Assembly: GCA_905193765.1 (NCBI GenBank)
Contig: CAJJPZ010000066.1
Location: 1-11,577 of the forward strand
From: an uncultured Eubacterium sp.
Lineage (GTDB): Bacteria > Bacillota > Clostridia > Peptostreptococcales > Anaerovoracaceae
DNA: 11,577 bases
Direction of reading: 5' to 3'
Shown: positions 1 to 6,370 of the stretch, in pieces
Position numbering within the stretch: position 1 is the first letter of the stretch
Layout of the letters: each line of letters starts with the position of its first letter
The notes under the pieces: model-generated
The model's input: only the letters and a program-made list of their open reading frames with translations
Database searches by the model: none
Told to the model about the DNA's origin: nothing
Made by a program: the position numbers and the translations under genes

Positions 1-637
1 TCTTTACCATGAGATTCCCTGTCAGCGAATCCATGACCATTACATCTGCTGTTCCCTGGAGAAGATCATTCCCTCTCATGACTACCCCGCCATCTGCACG
101 ATTGGATTCTGCGAACTTTATAGGATACCCACCATCTGCAAGTCTCTGCAGAGCCTTTTCACATTGTCTTGCACCATCGACGTTCGCTATACCTACAGCA
201 GGTTCTTCTATGCCATCTGCTTTTGCTGCAATTATCCCATATATTGCATTTTTTATCATTGCACACACTCTGTCTGTATCAGATGTACCTGTGGTAGTAG
301 CAATATACATACGCTTTCCCTTTGCAGGTGTCACTACCTTCCCTACTGTAGATACACCTATAGGAAACGGGTAGTGCATCGTCACTGCACCATCTATTTC
401 CCCATATTCCAGCATACGCTCCATTTCCTTGTGTGGATCATCCGCTTTGATCGGTATCGCATTTATCCCTTTTGCAGCGGCCATTTTTATTGCTTCTTCC
501 AGATTTTTCTCACCATGTTCGCTTCCATCTGCCGCTATACCAATAGTATATTTCCTTCTGAAGCTACCGTTTTCGAGACCTTCAGCCAGCTCCATTAAGG
601 TGCCCGCGATCATTTCCTTTACTTTCTGTTCTGACAT
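1..637 (-). CDS. grdD: GrdD, glycine reductase complex protein C alpha subunit (partial, 3' end beyond window)
   Basis: The frame is open from an ATG at 637 to the left edge (212 codons), with no stop. It encodes the N-terminal part of a protein beginning MSEQKVKEMIAGTLMELAEG. The segment VVMRGNDLLQGTADVMVMDS, ending near the window edge, matches what I know of GrdD, a PlsX-like protein of about 380-390 residues. In the known complex, GrdC and GrdD form protein C, which takes the acetyl group from carboxymethylated selenoprotein A and releases acetyl phosphate. The catalytic Cys of the family lies near the C-terminus and is outside the window, so it cannot be checked. The start is supported by AGGAGAAC just upstream. 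The gene follows grdC after 18 nt and is surely co-transcribed with it. No frameshift is visible in the part present. Confidence 0.9.
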   Translation of the reverse strand, partial: MSEQKVKEMIAGTLMELAEGLENGSFRRKYTIGIAADGSEHGEKNLEEAIKMAAAKGINAIPIKADDPHKEMERMLEYGEIDGAVTMHYPFPIGVSTVGKVVTPAKGKRMYIATTTGTSDTDRVCAMIKNAIYGIIAAKADGIEEPAVGIANVDGARQCEKALQRLADGGYPIKFAESNRADGGVVMRGNDLLQGTADVMVMDSLTGNLMVK

Positions 638-655
638 GCTGTTCTCCTTTCCGAT

Positions 656-2203
656 TTATTTACCCAGGAGCCCTGCTGCAAATTCTTTCATCGTTTCACC
701 GATGAGTTCTCTTATCCTGCTTTCATCTATGCCGTCAGCAGTTTCTGCACCGTTACCGTCATTTGCTTCTACAAGAAAACTCACACCATCAAAGAGATTG
801 GTCATTCTTCCCAGGAACAGACTTCCCTTTCCTATTATCATCACACGTTTTATCTTTTCCTGCATTATGTCTTCTCTTGCAAATCCCAGATATGGAACGC
901 CCGACGGTATATGTCCCTGTGTCGGAGCCCATCCCGTAAGACCATGTTTTTTTACGAATCCTGCTATGTCTTTTCTTTCGATATCGCCTCTTTTTACGCC
1001 AAGCGCCGCTATCATCTTGTAATTAGCTTCCGGAACATCTCCGGCACCGGCTGGTTTTGTGATATCAGGATTTTGCATTTCCGGTGAGAATTTATCTACA
1101 TCTGTTATTTTGAGACCTGCATGGTCAAGAGGCTCTGTAACAAGTGCTCCTATAACAGCCTGTGGAGACGCACCTGTTCCTACAGTATGCCTGCCTGTTA
1201 TATCGGTCCGTATCTGAGGACTTGTCCCATCATCTGCAGTTATCAGCACCGAAAAGCCTGCTATTGCATCTTCCAATACGGGCATACCCTTCTTTACATG
1301 ATCCTTGCCGTTCATTCCCAGCTTCGCGGTACACCCTCCTGCAGTTACAGCCACTGTCTTGAAGGTTCCTGCTTTAACAAGTGACGCTGCGCTCAGCAGA
1401 GCGTGTGCAGGCCCTGCACAGAACCCTCTTGCATCAGAACCAGTTGCATTCATAAGCCCTGCGACCTCCGCAGCTGCTTTGGCGAAATTGCCTCCGCCAC
1501 GCTGATTCATATCACCGCAGGCTTCTTCGCAGCAATCTATGACATATTCTATGTCAGCGGCATCTACTCCTGTATTCTTCACAAGATAAAGCAGTGACAG
1601 AACGCTTGAAGCCTTTGTCACAAGATTTTCAAGCATGACATGTGCTGACAGATTGACATCTATGTCGTGTGCCCTTTTGACAGCACCAACGAGCTTACCG
1701 CCATCATAAAGTGGCTCTGCATGTTCTTCTTCTACAAGCACTTTTATCTCTGAAGCATCTGTATCGGAATTCTTGTCTAGTATTGCAGCTCGCTCTGCAC
1801 CTATCAGCTCATGTTCTGCAAGTTTGGTTTTCACTTTTTCCGCAAATGTTTTTTCCAGCTTTACAAGATCAAATACGTCACAGATCTGTATGAGTCCTAT
1901 AAACTCGTCCTGAGGCATTATCTCCCCGTATCTGCCATATCTGTTCGCTTCTGTTTTCTTGTCATACCATGGAAAATCCTCTGCTGCAAGATCTTCAGGT
2001 GTCTTATTGCCGATGTAAACCTGATTAGGAAGATATCCGGATGCCTCTTCATAGCTTCTGAGATGTTCAGGCAGCTCCTTGAGATATTCCGAATCAGGAT
2101 TTACCGCTTTCTCAGTTGTTTGTGTAGTTCCGTTATATAAAACCATATCCGGTGTTATTGCCAGTGTATAACTTGTACCTTTGAGTACTGCATATCCGCC
2201 CAT
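656..2203 (-). CDS. grdC: GrdC, glycine reductase complex protein C beta subunit
   Basis: A 515-residue protein of the usual GrdC length. The start resembles the family (SYTLAITPDMVLYNGTTQTT, residues 11-30). The C-terminal two thirds looks like a FabH/thiolase-type fold: VIDCCEEACGDMNQRGGGNF (221-240) is followed by RGFCAGPAHALL (259-270), where Cys262 sits in a position like the nucleophile of ketoacyl synthase III. The assignment of Cys262 is my inference. GrdC works with GrdD to convert the Sec-bound carboxymethyl group and phosphate to acetyl phosphate in the cytoplasm. The start is fixed by GGAGG seven bases upstream of the ATG. The gene lies 60 nt after grdA, and that gap holds a strong hairpin. 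It is intact and has no internal UGA. Confidence 0.95.
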   Translation of the reverse strand: MGGYAVLKGTSYTLAITPDMVLYNGTTQTTEKAVNPDSEYLKELPEHLRSYEEASGYLPNQVYIGNKTPEDLAAEDFPWYDKKTEANRYGRYGEIMPQDEFIGLIQICDVFDLVKLEKTFAEKVKTKLAEHELIGAERAAILDKNSDTDASEIKVLVEEEHAEPLYDGGKLVGAVKRAHDIDVNLSAHVMLENLVTKASSVLSLLYLVKNTGVDAADIEYVIDCCEEACGDMNQRGGGNFAKAAAEVAGLMNATGSDARGFCAGPAHALLSAASLVKAGTFKTVAVTAGGCTAKLGMNGKDHVKKGMPVLEDAIAGFSVLITADDGTSPQIRTDITGRHTVGTGASPQAVIGALVTEPLDHAGLKITDVDKFSPEMQNPDITKPAGAGDVPEANYKMIAALGVKRGDIERKDIAGFVKKHGLTGWAPTQGHIPSGVPYLGFAREDIMQEKIKRVMIIGKGSLFLGRMTNLFDGVSFLVEANDGNGAETADGIDESRIRELIGETMKEFAAGLLGK

Positions 2204-2223
2204 TTGTTTTCCTCCGTTTTTTA

Positions 2224-2253
2224 GAGGGCAGGCCTCTAAGAGGACTGCCCCTC
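2224..2253 (-). other. Stable hairpin in the grdA-grdC intergenic spacer
   Basis: The arms GAGGGCAG and CTGCCCCTC enclose a second stem CCTC-TAA-GAGG. This gives about 12 pairs with one bulged C and one G-A mismatch. It starts 10 nt after the grdA stop and ends just before the grdC ribosome binding site. On the transcript it is followed by UAAAAAACGGAGG rather than a U-run, so it is not a standard intrinsic terminator. It could protect the 3' end of a grdA message or cause partial termination, making more GrdA than GrdC. That role is inference. Confidence 0.6.
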
Positions 2254-2263
2254 AATGATTTGC

Positions 2264-2725
2264 TTATAACTGATTTCTTATAGCAGTCATTTCGCTTATG
2301 ATATCTTCCACATCAAGTACCATTTCCATCATACTGATCTGTTCGTCATATACAGCTTCATCAACTTCAGCTTTGACTTCCGGTTCACAGATATGATATA
2401 CCGCGAGTCCCAACGAGACTCCTGCTAACGGACCTGCATATGTAGGATCTCCAAGAGTAACTGTTTCTGCAGCCAGTCCTGCAGCTTCTCCTTCTGCTGC
2501 TCCCAGCAGAACAACAAGATCATCTTTGCCATACTGTTCATAGAATTCCTTTACTCTCTTCTGATTCTCCAGGTCCATAGCTCCTGCGGCAGTTCAGACA
2601 AAGCATTCAGTCGATGAAAATACGACTTCTGCTCCTGCACTCTTCGCGCATTCCGCTATTGCCGGTCCAGGGATACCGTCACGATCTCCTATTATGACTA
2701 CTTTTTTGTCTTTCAGCAATGCCAT
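2264..2725 (-). CDS. grdA: GrdA, glycine/sarcosine/betaine reductase selenoprotein A (Sec44 by UGA recoding)
   Basis: Reading from the ATG at 2725 through an in-frame TGA at 2596-2594 gives a 153-residue protein, the normal GrdA length. The TGA is codon 44 and lies in ECFVUTAAGAMDLENQ, the hallmark motif of selenoprotein A, with Cys41 and Sec44 forming the C-x-x-U redox pair. In the known pathway, Sec44 accepts the carboxymethyl group from protein B, passes it to protein C, and is then oxidised to a mixed selenide-sulfide with Cys41, which thioredoxin reduces. The start has AAGGAGG a few bases upstream. Standard gene calling would see only the 104-residue C-terminal piece starting at the internal Met at 2578. 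The gene follows trxA by 54 nt. Its sequence contains one short acidic stretch and no membrane segment, as expected for a soluble carrier protein. Confidence 0.97.
2570..2596 (-). promoter_or_regulatory. grdA selenocysteine UGA with candidate bacterial SECIS hairpin
   Basis: The recoded UGA is at 2596-2594. Seven bases later, CAGG (2586-2583) can pair with CCTG (2573-2570) around the nine-base loop AGCUAUGGA. The loop lies at about the distance from UGA expected for bacterial SECIS elements that bind SelB. The stem is short and I have not folded the region by energy, so its exact form is uncertain. The recoding itself is certain from the protein motif. Confidence 0.5.
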
Positions 2726-2779
2726 GTTCTGTTCCTCCTTTCTCTTTTTTTAGTCACTATATATATTTGCATATATATC

Positions 2780-3097
2780 CTACAGATATTTTTTTATCAT
2801 TTCTTCTACAGCCTCAGCTGTTGCATCATCTTTTACAAGCTCTTCTATCTTTTCCCCATCTTTGTAAATGGCAATCACCGGCAGTCCCATTATTTTCTGA
2901 CTTATAGCCAGACGCCTTGCTGAAGTAGTGTTCAGTTTGCAGAATTTGAGCTTGTCTCCATACTTTTCAGCAAATCCCTCTATATGAGGCATCAGCGCCT
3001 GACATGGCACACATCCGTCTCCGAAGAAATCCACCAGCACGATCCCCTCTGCCTGTAATACTTCCGGTTCAAACGTTTTCTTGTCACAAATTATCAT
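2780..3097 (-). CDS. trxA: Thioredoxin with GCVPC active site (Grd-associated)
   Basis: A 105-residue thioredoxin. The active site is GCVPC at residues 28-32 in place of the usual WCGPC, with Cys29 and Cys32 as the redox pair. The cis-proline loop is GLPVIAIYKDG, with Pro73. Atypical active sites of this kind are known from thioredoxins of amino-acid-fermenting clostridia that serve glycine reductase. Its likely job is to reduce oxidised GrdA (Cys41-Sec44), using electrons from the TrxB encoded just upstream. It lies 32 nt after trxB and 54 nt before grdA, so it is co-transcribed with its presumed partner and target. An AT-only inverted repeat, ATATATAT-TTGC-ATATATAT (2759-2778), follows directly after the stop. 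No signal peptide is seen, so it is cytoplasmic. Confidence 0.95.
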   Translation of the reverse strand: MIICDKKTFEPEVLQAEGIVLVDFFGDGCVPCQALMPHIEGFAEKYGDKLKFCKLNTTSARRLAISQKIMGLPVIAIYKDGEKIEELVKDDATAEAVEEMIKKYL

Positions 3098-3129
3098 ATC
3101 TTTTCTCCTTTTCTTTTTATAATTATCTT

Positions 3130-4071
3130 TTATTCATTCTCCTCTATATATTTCCCGGCCTGCACAGCGGCGATAGCTCCGTCCGCTGCAGCAGTCACTA
3201 CCTGACGAAGGCTTTTGACTCTTATATCACCTGCTGCAAAGACCCCCTCAGCACTTGTTTTCATATTCTCGTCAGTCGGGATATAACCGTGATCCAGATC
3301 TATCTGTCCTTCAAACAGTTCTGATTTCGGAAGGAACCCTATGAAACCGAACAGACCGAACATACCATCCTCTTCATCTGCATTTATAGTTGTGCACTCA
3401 CCGGTCTTCTTGTTTCTTACTACCATGCTGGAAAGGAGCCCGTCTCCATCGACCTTTTCTACAACGGTATCCCAGAGGAAGTGTATCTTTTCATTGGCGA
3501 AAGCTTTTTCCTGTATTGATCTGGCTGCTCTGAGTTCATCTCTTCTGTGTATTATCGTTACCTTTCTTGCGAATTTGGTCAGATAAAGCGCTTCTTCTAC
3601 AGCTGAATCGCCTCCGCCAACTACATAAACCTCAAAGTCCTCGAAAAATGCTGCATCACATGTCGCACAGAATGATATCCCCTTACCTACGAACTTTCCT
3701 TCGTTTTCACAGCCTATAGGTCTCGGGAATGCACCGGTTGCAATGATGACAGTCTTTGCCTCATACTCACCGTTGCTTCCTGTAAGCTTTTTTATTTTAC
3801 CCTCGAGCTCAACTTTTTTTATAACGTCTGTAACACGTTCTGCACCGAACTTCTCCACCTGCTTTGTCATTCTTTCGATAAGGCTCGGGCCTGACTCGCT
3901 TTCAACATTCTGACCGGGATAGTTTTCTATCTCATCGGTTATAGCTATCTGCCCTCCATCCTGTCCTTTTTCTATTATCAAAGTTGACAGCCTTGCTCTT
4001 CCAGCATACAGACCAGCTGCAAGCCCGGCTGGACCGGCACCTAAAATTATTACATCATACAGTTTACTCAT
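3130..4071 (-). CDS. trxB: Thioredoxin reductase, NADPH-dependent flavoprotein
   Basis: A 313-residue low-molecular-weight thioredoxin reductase of full length. It has the FAD-binding loop GAGPAGLAAGLYAGRA (residues 11-26), the redox centre CATC (Cys135 and Cys138), a second dinucleotide motif GGGDSA (152-157) and HRRDELR (175-181). The HRR...R pattern is typical of NADPH binding. The C-terminal FAD motif GVFAAGDIR is present. It passes electrons from NADPH to thioredoxin. Here that is most likely the TrxA encoded 32 nt downstream, and through it GrdA. The start is supported by AAAGGAAAG upstream. It follows grdX by 45 nt in the same operon. A housekeeping copy may exist elsewhere in the genome, but the position argues for a dedicated Grd role. 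Confidence 0.96.
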   Translation of the reverse strand: MSKLYDVIILGAGPAGLAAGLYAGRARLSTLIIEKGQDGGQIAITDEIENYPGQNVESESGPSLIERMTKQVEKFGAERVTDVIKKVELEGKIKKLTGSNGEYEAKTVIIATGAFPRPIGCENEGKFVGKGISFCATCDAAFFEDFEVYVVGGGDSAVEEALYLTKFARKVTIIHRRDELRAARSIQEKAFANEKIHFLWDTVVEKVDGDGLLSSMVVRNKKTGECTTINADEEDGMFGLFGFIGFLPKSELFEGQIDLDHGYIPTDENMKTSAEGVFAAGDIRVKSLRQVVTAAADGAIAAVQAGKYIEENE

Positions 4072-4116
4072 TTTTACTTTCCTTTCTCTCGATCCACCTT
4101 ATCCGAACTTTCTTTT

Positions 4117-4488
4117 TCAATAAAGTTTTAAGGCTGTTAATGTAAGTGACTTATCCAGAACCCTGAAATCCTCATTCAATCTGTCACTGTTACTGATATA
4201 CCTTGCTTTCCTTTTCTCATTCAAAACAGAATAGTCAGCAATACGCTCCCAGTCCGCTGTCGATGCTGCCCTGCCCTTCTCCAGTATCAATGTGAGATAC
4301 GGGAAAGGTCGTGCTCTTCTGCCTCCCATAGGATCAGCCGCTAAATGGCAGTTTCCTTGCAGAAACAGTTCCTCGCACTTTACCAGCACCTCCTGCACTG
4401 TGCCTTCGATACCATAAAGATCATATCCTGTCTTTTCTTCTATCAGTTCATGTACCGCAGGATTATTCGTTATAATCACATAATCCAT
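4117..4488 (-). CDS. grdX: GrdX family protein, function unknown
   Basis: A 123-residue soluble protein beginning MDYVIITNNPAVHELIEEKT, with a central LAADPMGGRRARPFPYLTLIL segment. Its start, size and place in front of trxB-trxA-grdA match GrdX, a small protein that often leads glycine reductase operons. No biochemical role is established for it to my knowledge. It has one Cys-x(n)-Cys pair (Cys38 and Cys47) and no membrane segment or signal peptide. It is the first gene of the core grd operon, about 57 nt downstream of the transcription start predicted from the sigma-54 promoter at 4557-4571. AGGA lies four bases before the ATG. I assign the family from overall resemblance, not from a catalytic motif. 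Confidence 0.85.
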   Translation of the reverse strand: MDYVIITNNPAVHELIEEKTGYDLYGIEGTVQEVLVKCEELFLQGNCHLAADPMGGRRARPFPYLTLILEKGRAASTADWERIADYSVLNEKRKARYISNSDRLNEDFRVLDKSLTLTALKLY

Positions 4489-4556
4489 TATTCCTAAAGC
4501 TCCCTTTCTTATATGATTTCATTATCATGCATATTTTTTATGTATCATTAAACATT

Positions 4557-4571
4557 GCAATTATAATGCCA
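4557..4571 (-). promoter_or_regulatory. Sigma-54 promoter for the grdX-trxB-trxA-grdA-grdC-grdD operon
   Basis: On the minus strand this reads TGGCATTATAATTGC, followed by A. The GG and GC doublets are ten bases apart, as the -24/-12 consensus TGGCAC-N5-TTGC requires, and only the C after TGGCA differs. It faces grdX, with a predicted start near 4545. The same layout occurs at 6117 and 10485. Confidence 0.82.
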
Positions 4572-4789
4572 TCATATATCTGTTAGACAAATTAAATTTC
4601 TTTTCTCACTGATATTCGTTATTCTCAATAGATCCGATACTTTAAAAAGCGCTGTCATTATTGATAATATCTATGGTTTTGGTATCTTCGTATGATTTAT
4701 GTTTCCTGTATTTTTTTCGCTGTTTTTCCCAGATCTGCTTTAACGGCCTGTACATCGACTTATTCTGGTGCCCAGTATCCAGCGGCATC

Positions 4790-4824
4790 ATTGCAATTTC
4801 GCAACAATTGCAGTTATGCACCAC
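4790..4824. promoter_or_regulatory. Putative enhancer-binding-protein site (copy 3 of 3), upstream of grdX
   Basis: A 35-bp element whose plus strand begins ATTGCAATTTCGCAAC and ends ATGCACCAC. It shares 28 of 35 bases with the copy at 10630 and 21 of 35 with the copy at 6251. It contains the inverted repeat TTGC-N6-GCAA. It lies 217 bp upstream of the sigma-54 promoter, a usual distance for a sigma-54 activator site. A second dyad (CAGTTATG and CATAACTG, 4811-4831, five-base spacer) overlaps its right half in this copy only. Confidence 0.65.
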
Positions 4825-4844
4825 ATAACTGGTACATATATACG

Positions 4845-4885
4845 ACAGGCACAGGACCGTATTTTGTTATCTGCCCTGTGCCTGT
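4845..4885. other. Long perfect stem-loop downstream of the transporter gene
   Basis: The 11-bp arms ACAGGCACAGG (4845-4855) and CCTGTGCCTGT (4875-4885) are perfectly complementary around a 19-base spacer. The stem can extend by TAC/GTA after an internal loop. It begins about 50 nt after the transporter stop and would form in its transcript. No U-run follows on either strand, so it is not a textbook terminator. It may still end or protect the transporter message. A smaller dyad, TCTGTAT-AG-ATACAGA, lies at 4894-4909. Confidence 0.55.
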
Positions 4886-4934
4886 ATGTAACATCTGTAT
4901 AGATACAGAAACTGTTATAATAAATCACTTATTC

Positions 4935-6056
4935 TTATTCTTCATGTGCCGTAAGAGTATCTCCCGTTTTACTGCCTTTGATCAGCTTGATGTCTCTCCA
5001 TACTATAAATGCAAATTCAATAAATCCAACGTATCCTATCAGAGGATAAATATAGTTGATGAGTTTCTCAAATGGCAGTTGTCCTCCAAAGAATCCCAGA
5101 ACGGCAATTATAAGACATATTATTGCAAATTTCCATGTTTTCTCCGGTGCAAGCCTTGCTGCCACTGACCACATAAGTGGTACCGCAGTAGTAAATATAG
5201 CAAGAACAAGGATTATCGCATATATAATGCCGAATACCGGTGACAGGTTCTGGGCCATTGTCAAAGCTGGCACTGACATTTCTTCAATCATTTCGATCTG
5301 TGAACCTTCCGCCAGAACCAGGAAAAATGCACCTGCGGTAAACATAATATTACCGAATACGACTCCCACTATTACTTCTGTTTTATTCTGAGCTTTCGAT
5401 CCCATTGCTGACATGAACGGCAGACACATAACTATGTTCCATAAAGCATAAAGTACACCTGACATGAACCAGCTTCCTGATGCAAGAAGAACATCGTGGC
5501 TGCTTATATATTTTGTCCATCCTGTTATATCTACACCATTTATGATAAGAGAACCTATCGCCATTATCATAGTAACTACTATGATTGCTGGCCCTATGAA
5601 GCCTATAGTATCTATTACTTTTGCCAGTCCCAGCAGAACCACAGCAGTTACTACTACAGCAAAAATCAGGTTACCTACCCAGTGAGGAATCCCGAACAGC
5701 TGATTCAGTGTCGATCCAAAGCCCGCTATCATTATCACCAGTGTAAGGAACATAAAAATCGGTATGAACCATGACAAAAAAGTTCCGACATATTTTCCAC
5801 ATAAATTTCTATATGAATTCAGTCCCTGTTCATCCTTTGATTCATTTCCCAGATTCATGATAGCTGCTGCAGTCCATGCACCAAGTACGCAGTTCACCAC
5901 CATTACGCCTATACTCTTAGCAAAGCCATAATTCGTAAAATACTGCATTACTTCCTGTCCTGTAGCGAATCCTGCACCTATAAGGAATGCACAAAATGCC
6001 CCCGCCAGTTTGATCACCATACTGATCCTAACTTCACTTTTTCCAACTTTCAACAT
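4935..6056 (-). CDS. YkvI-like membrane transporter (LeuT/APC fold), probable substrate importer
   Basis: A 373-residue integral membrane protein with about ten hydrophobic segments. Near the N-terminus, GAGFATGQEVMQYF (27-40) has the unwound-helix Gly pattern of LeuT-fold carriers and resembles the YkvI family. The C-terminal tail is short and charged (KGSKTGDTLTAHEE). The substrate cannot be read from the sequence. Its own sigma-54 promoter and activator site, shared in design with the grd operons, suggest it imports the substrate of GrdB/GrdE or another compound of the pathway. It is not a BCCT-type betaine carrier. I chose the ATG at 6056 (MLKVGKSEVRI) because AGGAAGG precedes it. The longer frame from 6107 begins close to the predicted transcription start near 6105 and is unlikely to be used. 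Confidence 0.85.
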   Translation of the reverse strand: MLKVGKSEVRISMVIKLAGAFCAFLIGAGFATGQEVMQYFTNYGFAKSIGVMVVNCVLGAWTAAAIMNLGNESKDEQGLNSYRNLCGKYVGTFLSWFIPIFMFLTLVIMIAGFGSTLNQLFGIPHWVGNLIFAVVVTAVVLLGLAKVIDTIGFIGPAIIVVTMIMAIGSLIINGVDITGWTKYISSHDVLLASGSWFMSGVLYALWNIVMCLPFMSAMGSKAQNKTEVIVGVVFGNIMFTAGAFFLVLAEGSQIEMIEEMSVPALTMAQNLSPVFGIIYAIILVLAIFTTAVPLMWSVAARLAPEKTWKFAIICLIIAVLGFFGGQLPFEKLINYIYPLIGYVGFIEFAFIVWRDIKLIKGSKTGDTLTAHEE

Positions 6057-6116
6057 TGTTTTTTCCTTCCTGTAAATATAGTTAGATTTAAAATAACGAT
6101 TGCACATTATATAAGC

Positions 6117-6132
6117 GCAATTAATATGCCAA
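6117..6132 (-). promoter_or_regulatory. Sigma-54 promoter for the transporter gene
   Basis: The minus strand reads TTGGCATATTAATTGC, followed by G. The -24 GG and -12 GC are ten bases apart and the TTGC element is perfect. The predicted start near 6105 leaves a leader of about 49 nt before the ATG at 6056. Confidence 0.82.
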
Positions 6133-6250
6133 ATACAGAATATTCATTATTAAAAATCATTTCCTCTCGCTACCGTTGAAAATACTGAGTTTTACAGGCT
6201 TGTCCTATAAGTGACACTATTCTTCTTCTCACTCTTTGACTGGATATCCG

Positions 6251-6285
6251 GTTGCAGTTTTACAATGAGTGCAAAACTACACCTG
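6251..6285. promoter_or_regulatory. Putative enhancer-binding-protein site (copy 2 of 3), upstream of the transporter gene
   Basis: The plus strand begins GTTGCAGTTTTACAATGAG and continues into TGCAAAACTACACC. It aligns without gaps to the copies at 10630 (25 of 35 identical) and 4790 (21 of 35). It lies 118 bp upstream of the transporter's sigma-54 promoter. AGTTTT and AAAACT within it form an additional dyad. Confidence 0.62.
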
Positions 6286-6294
6286 TTATAACTG

Positions 6295-6342
6295 AAAAAA
6301 GGCAGAACGTACATTGTATTCCTCCGTACATTCCGCCTTTTT
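6295..6342 (-). terminator. Intrinsic terminator of the sigma-54 regulator gene
   Basis: AAAAAGGC, GAA and GTAC on the left pair with GTAC, TTC and GCCTTTTT on the right, with two single mismatches and a 13-base loop. On the minus strand the stem ends in a run of six T. It lies 28 nt after the regulator stop and could work in both directions. It insulates the regulator gene from the transporter operon. Confidence 0.85.
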
Positions 6343-6370
6343 CTGTATTTATTGGATCAAACGGCTATTA

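Larger units (their letters stand above)
4489..4934. other. Intergenic region between transporter gene and grdX (446 bp)
   Basis: No gene is supported here. The region holds two stem-loops after the transporter, the 35-bp putative activator site at 4790-4824, about 217 bp of AT-rich DNA, and the sigma-54 promoter at 4557-4571. A 60-codon minus-strand frame (4824-4642) begins with GTG inside the activator site, has no ribosome binding site, and does not resemble a protein I know. Confidence 0.7.

Noticed and set aside
429..1022. Long plus-strand open frame of 197 codons opposite grdD/grdC
   Set aside because: It is a shadow of the true minus-strand genes: no ribosome binding site, no recognisable protein, and it spans the grdC-grdD junction.
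2264..2578. grdA read as a 104-residue gene starting at the internal Met at 2578
   Set aside because: The upstream frame continues through a TGA that encodes Sec44 in the CFVU motif and reaches a proper ATG with AAGGAGG at 2725.
2759..2778. AT-only inverted repeat after trxA as a terminator
   Set aside because: It consists only of A-T pairs and is followed on the transcript by A-rich sequence, so it should not stop transcription; grdA must be transcribed through it.
4642..4824. 60-codon minus-strand frame upstream of grdX
   Set aside because: It starts with GTG inside the 35-bp element, lacks a ribosome binding site and shows no known family.
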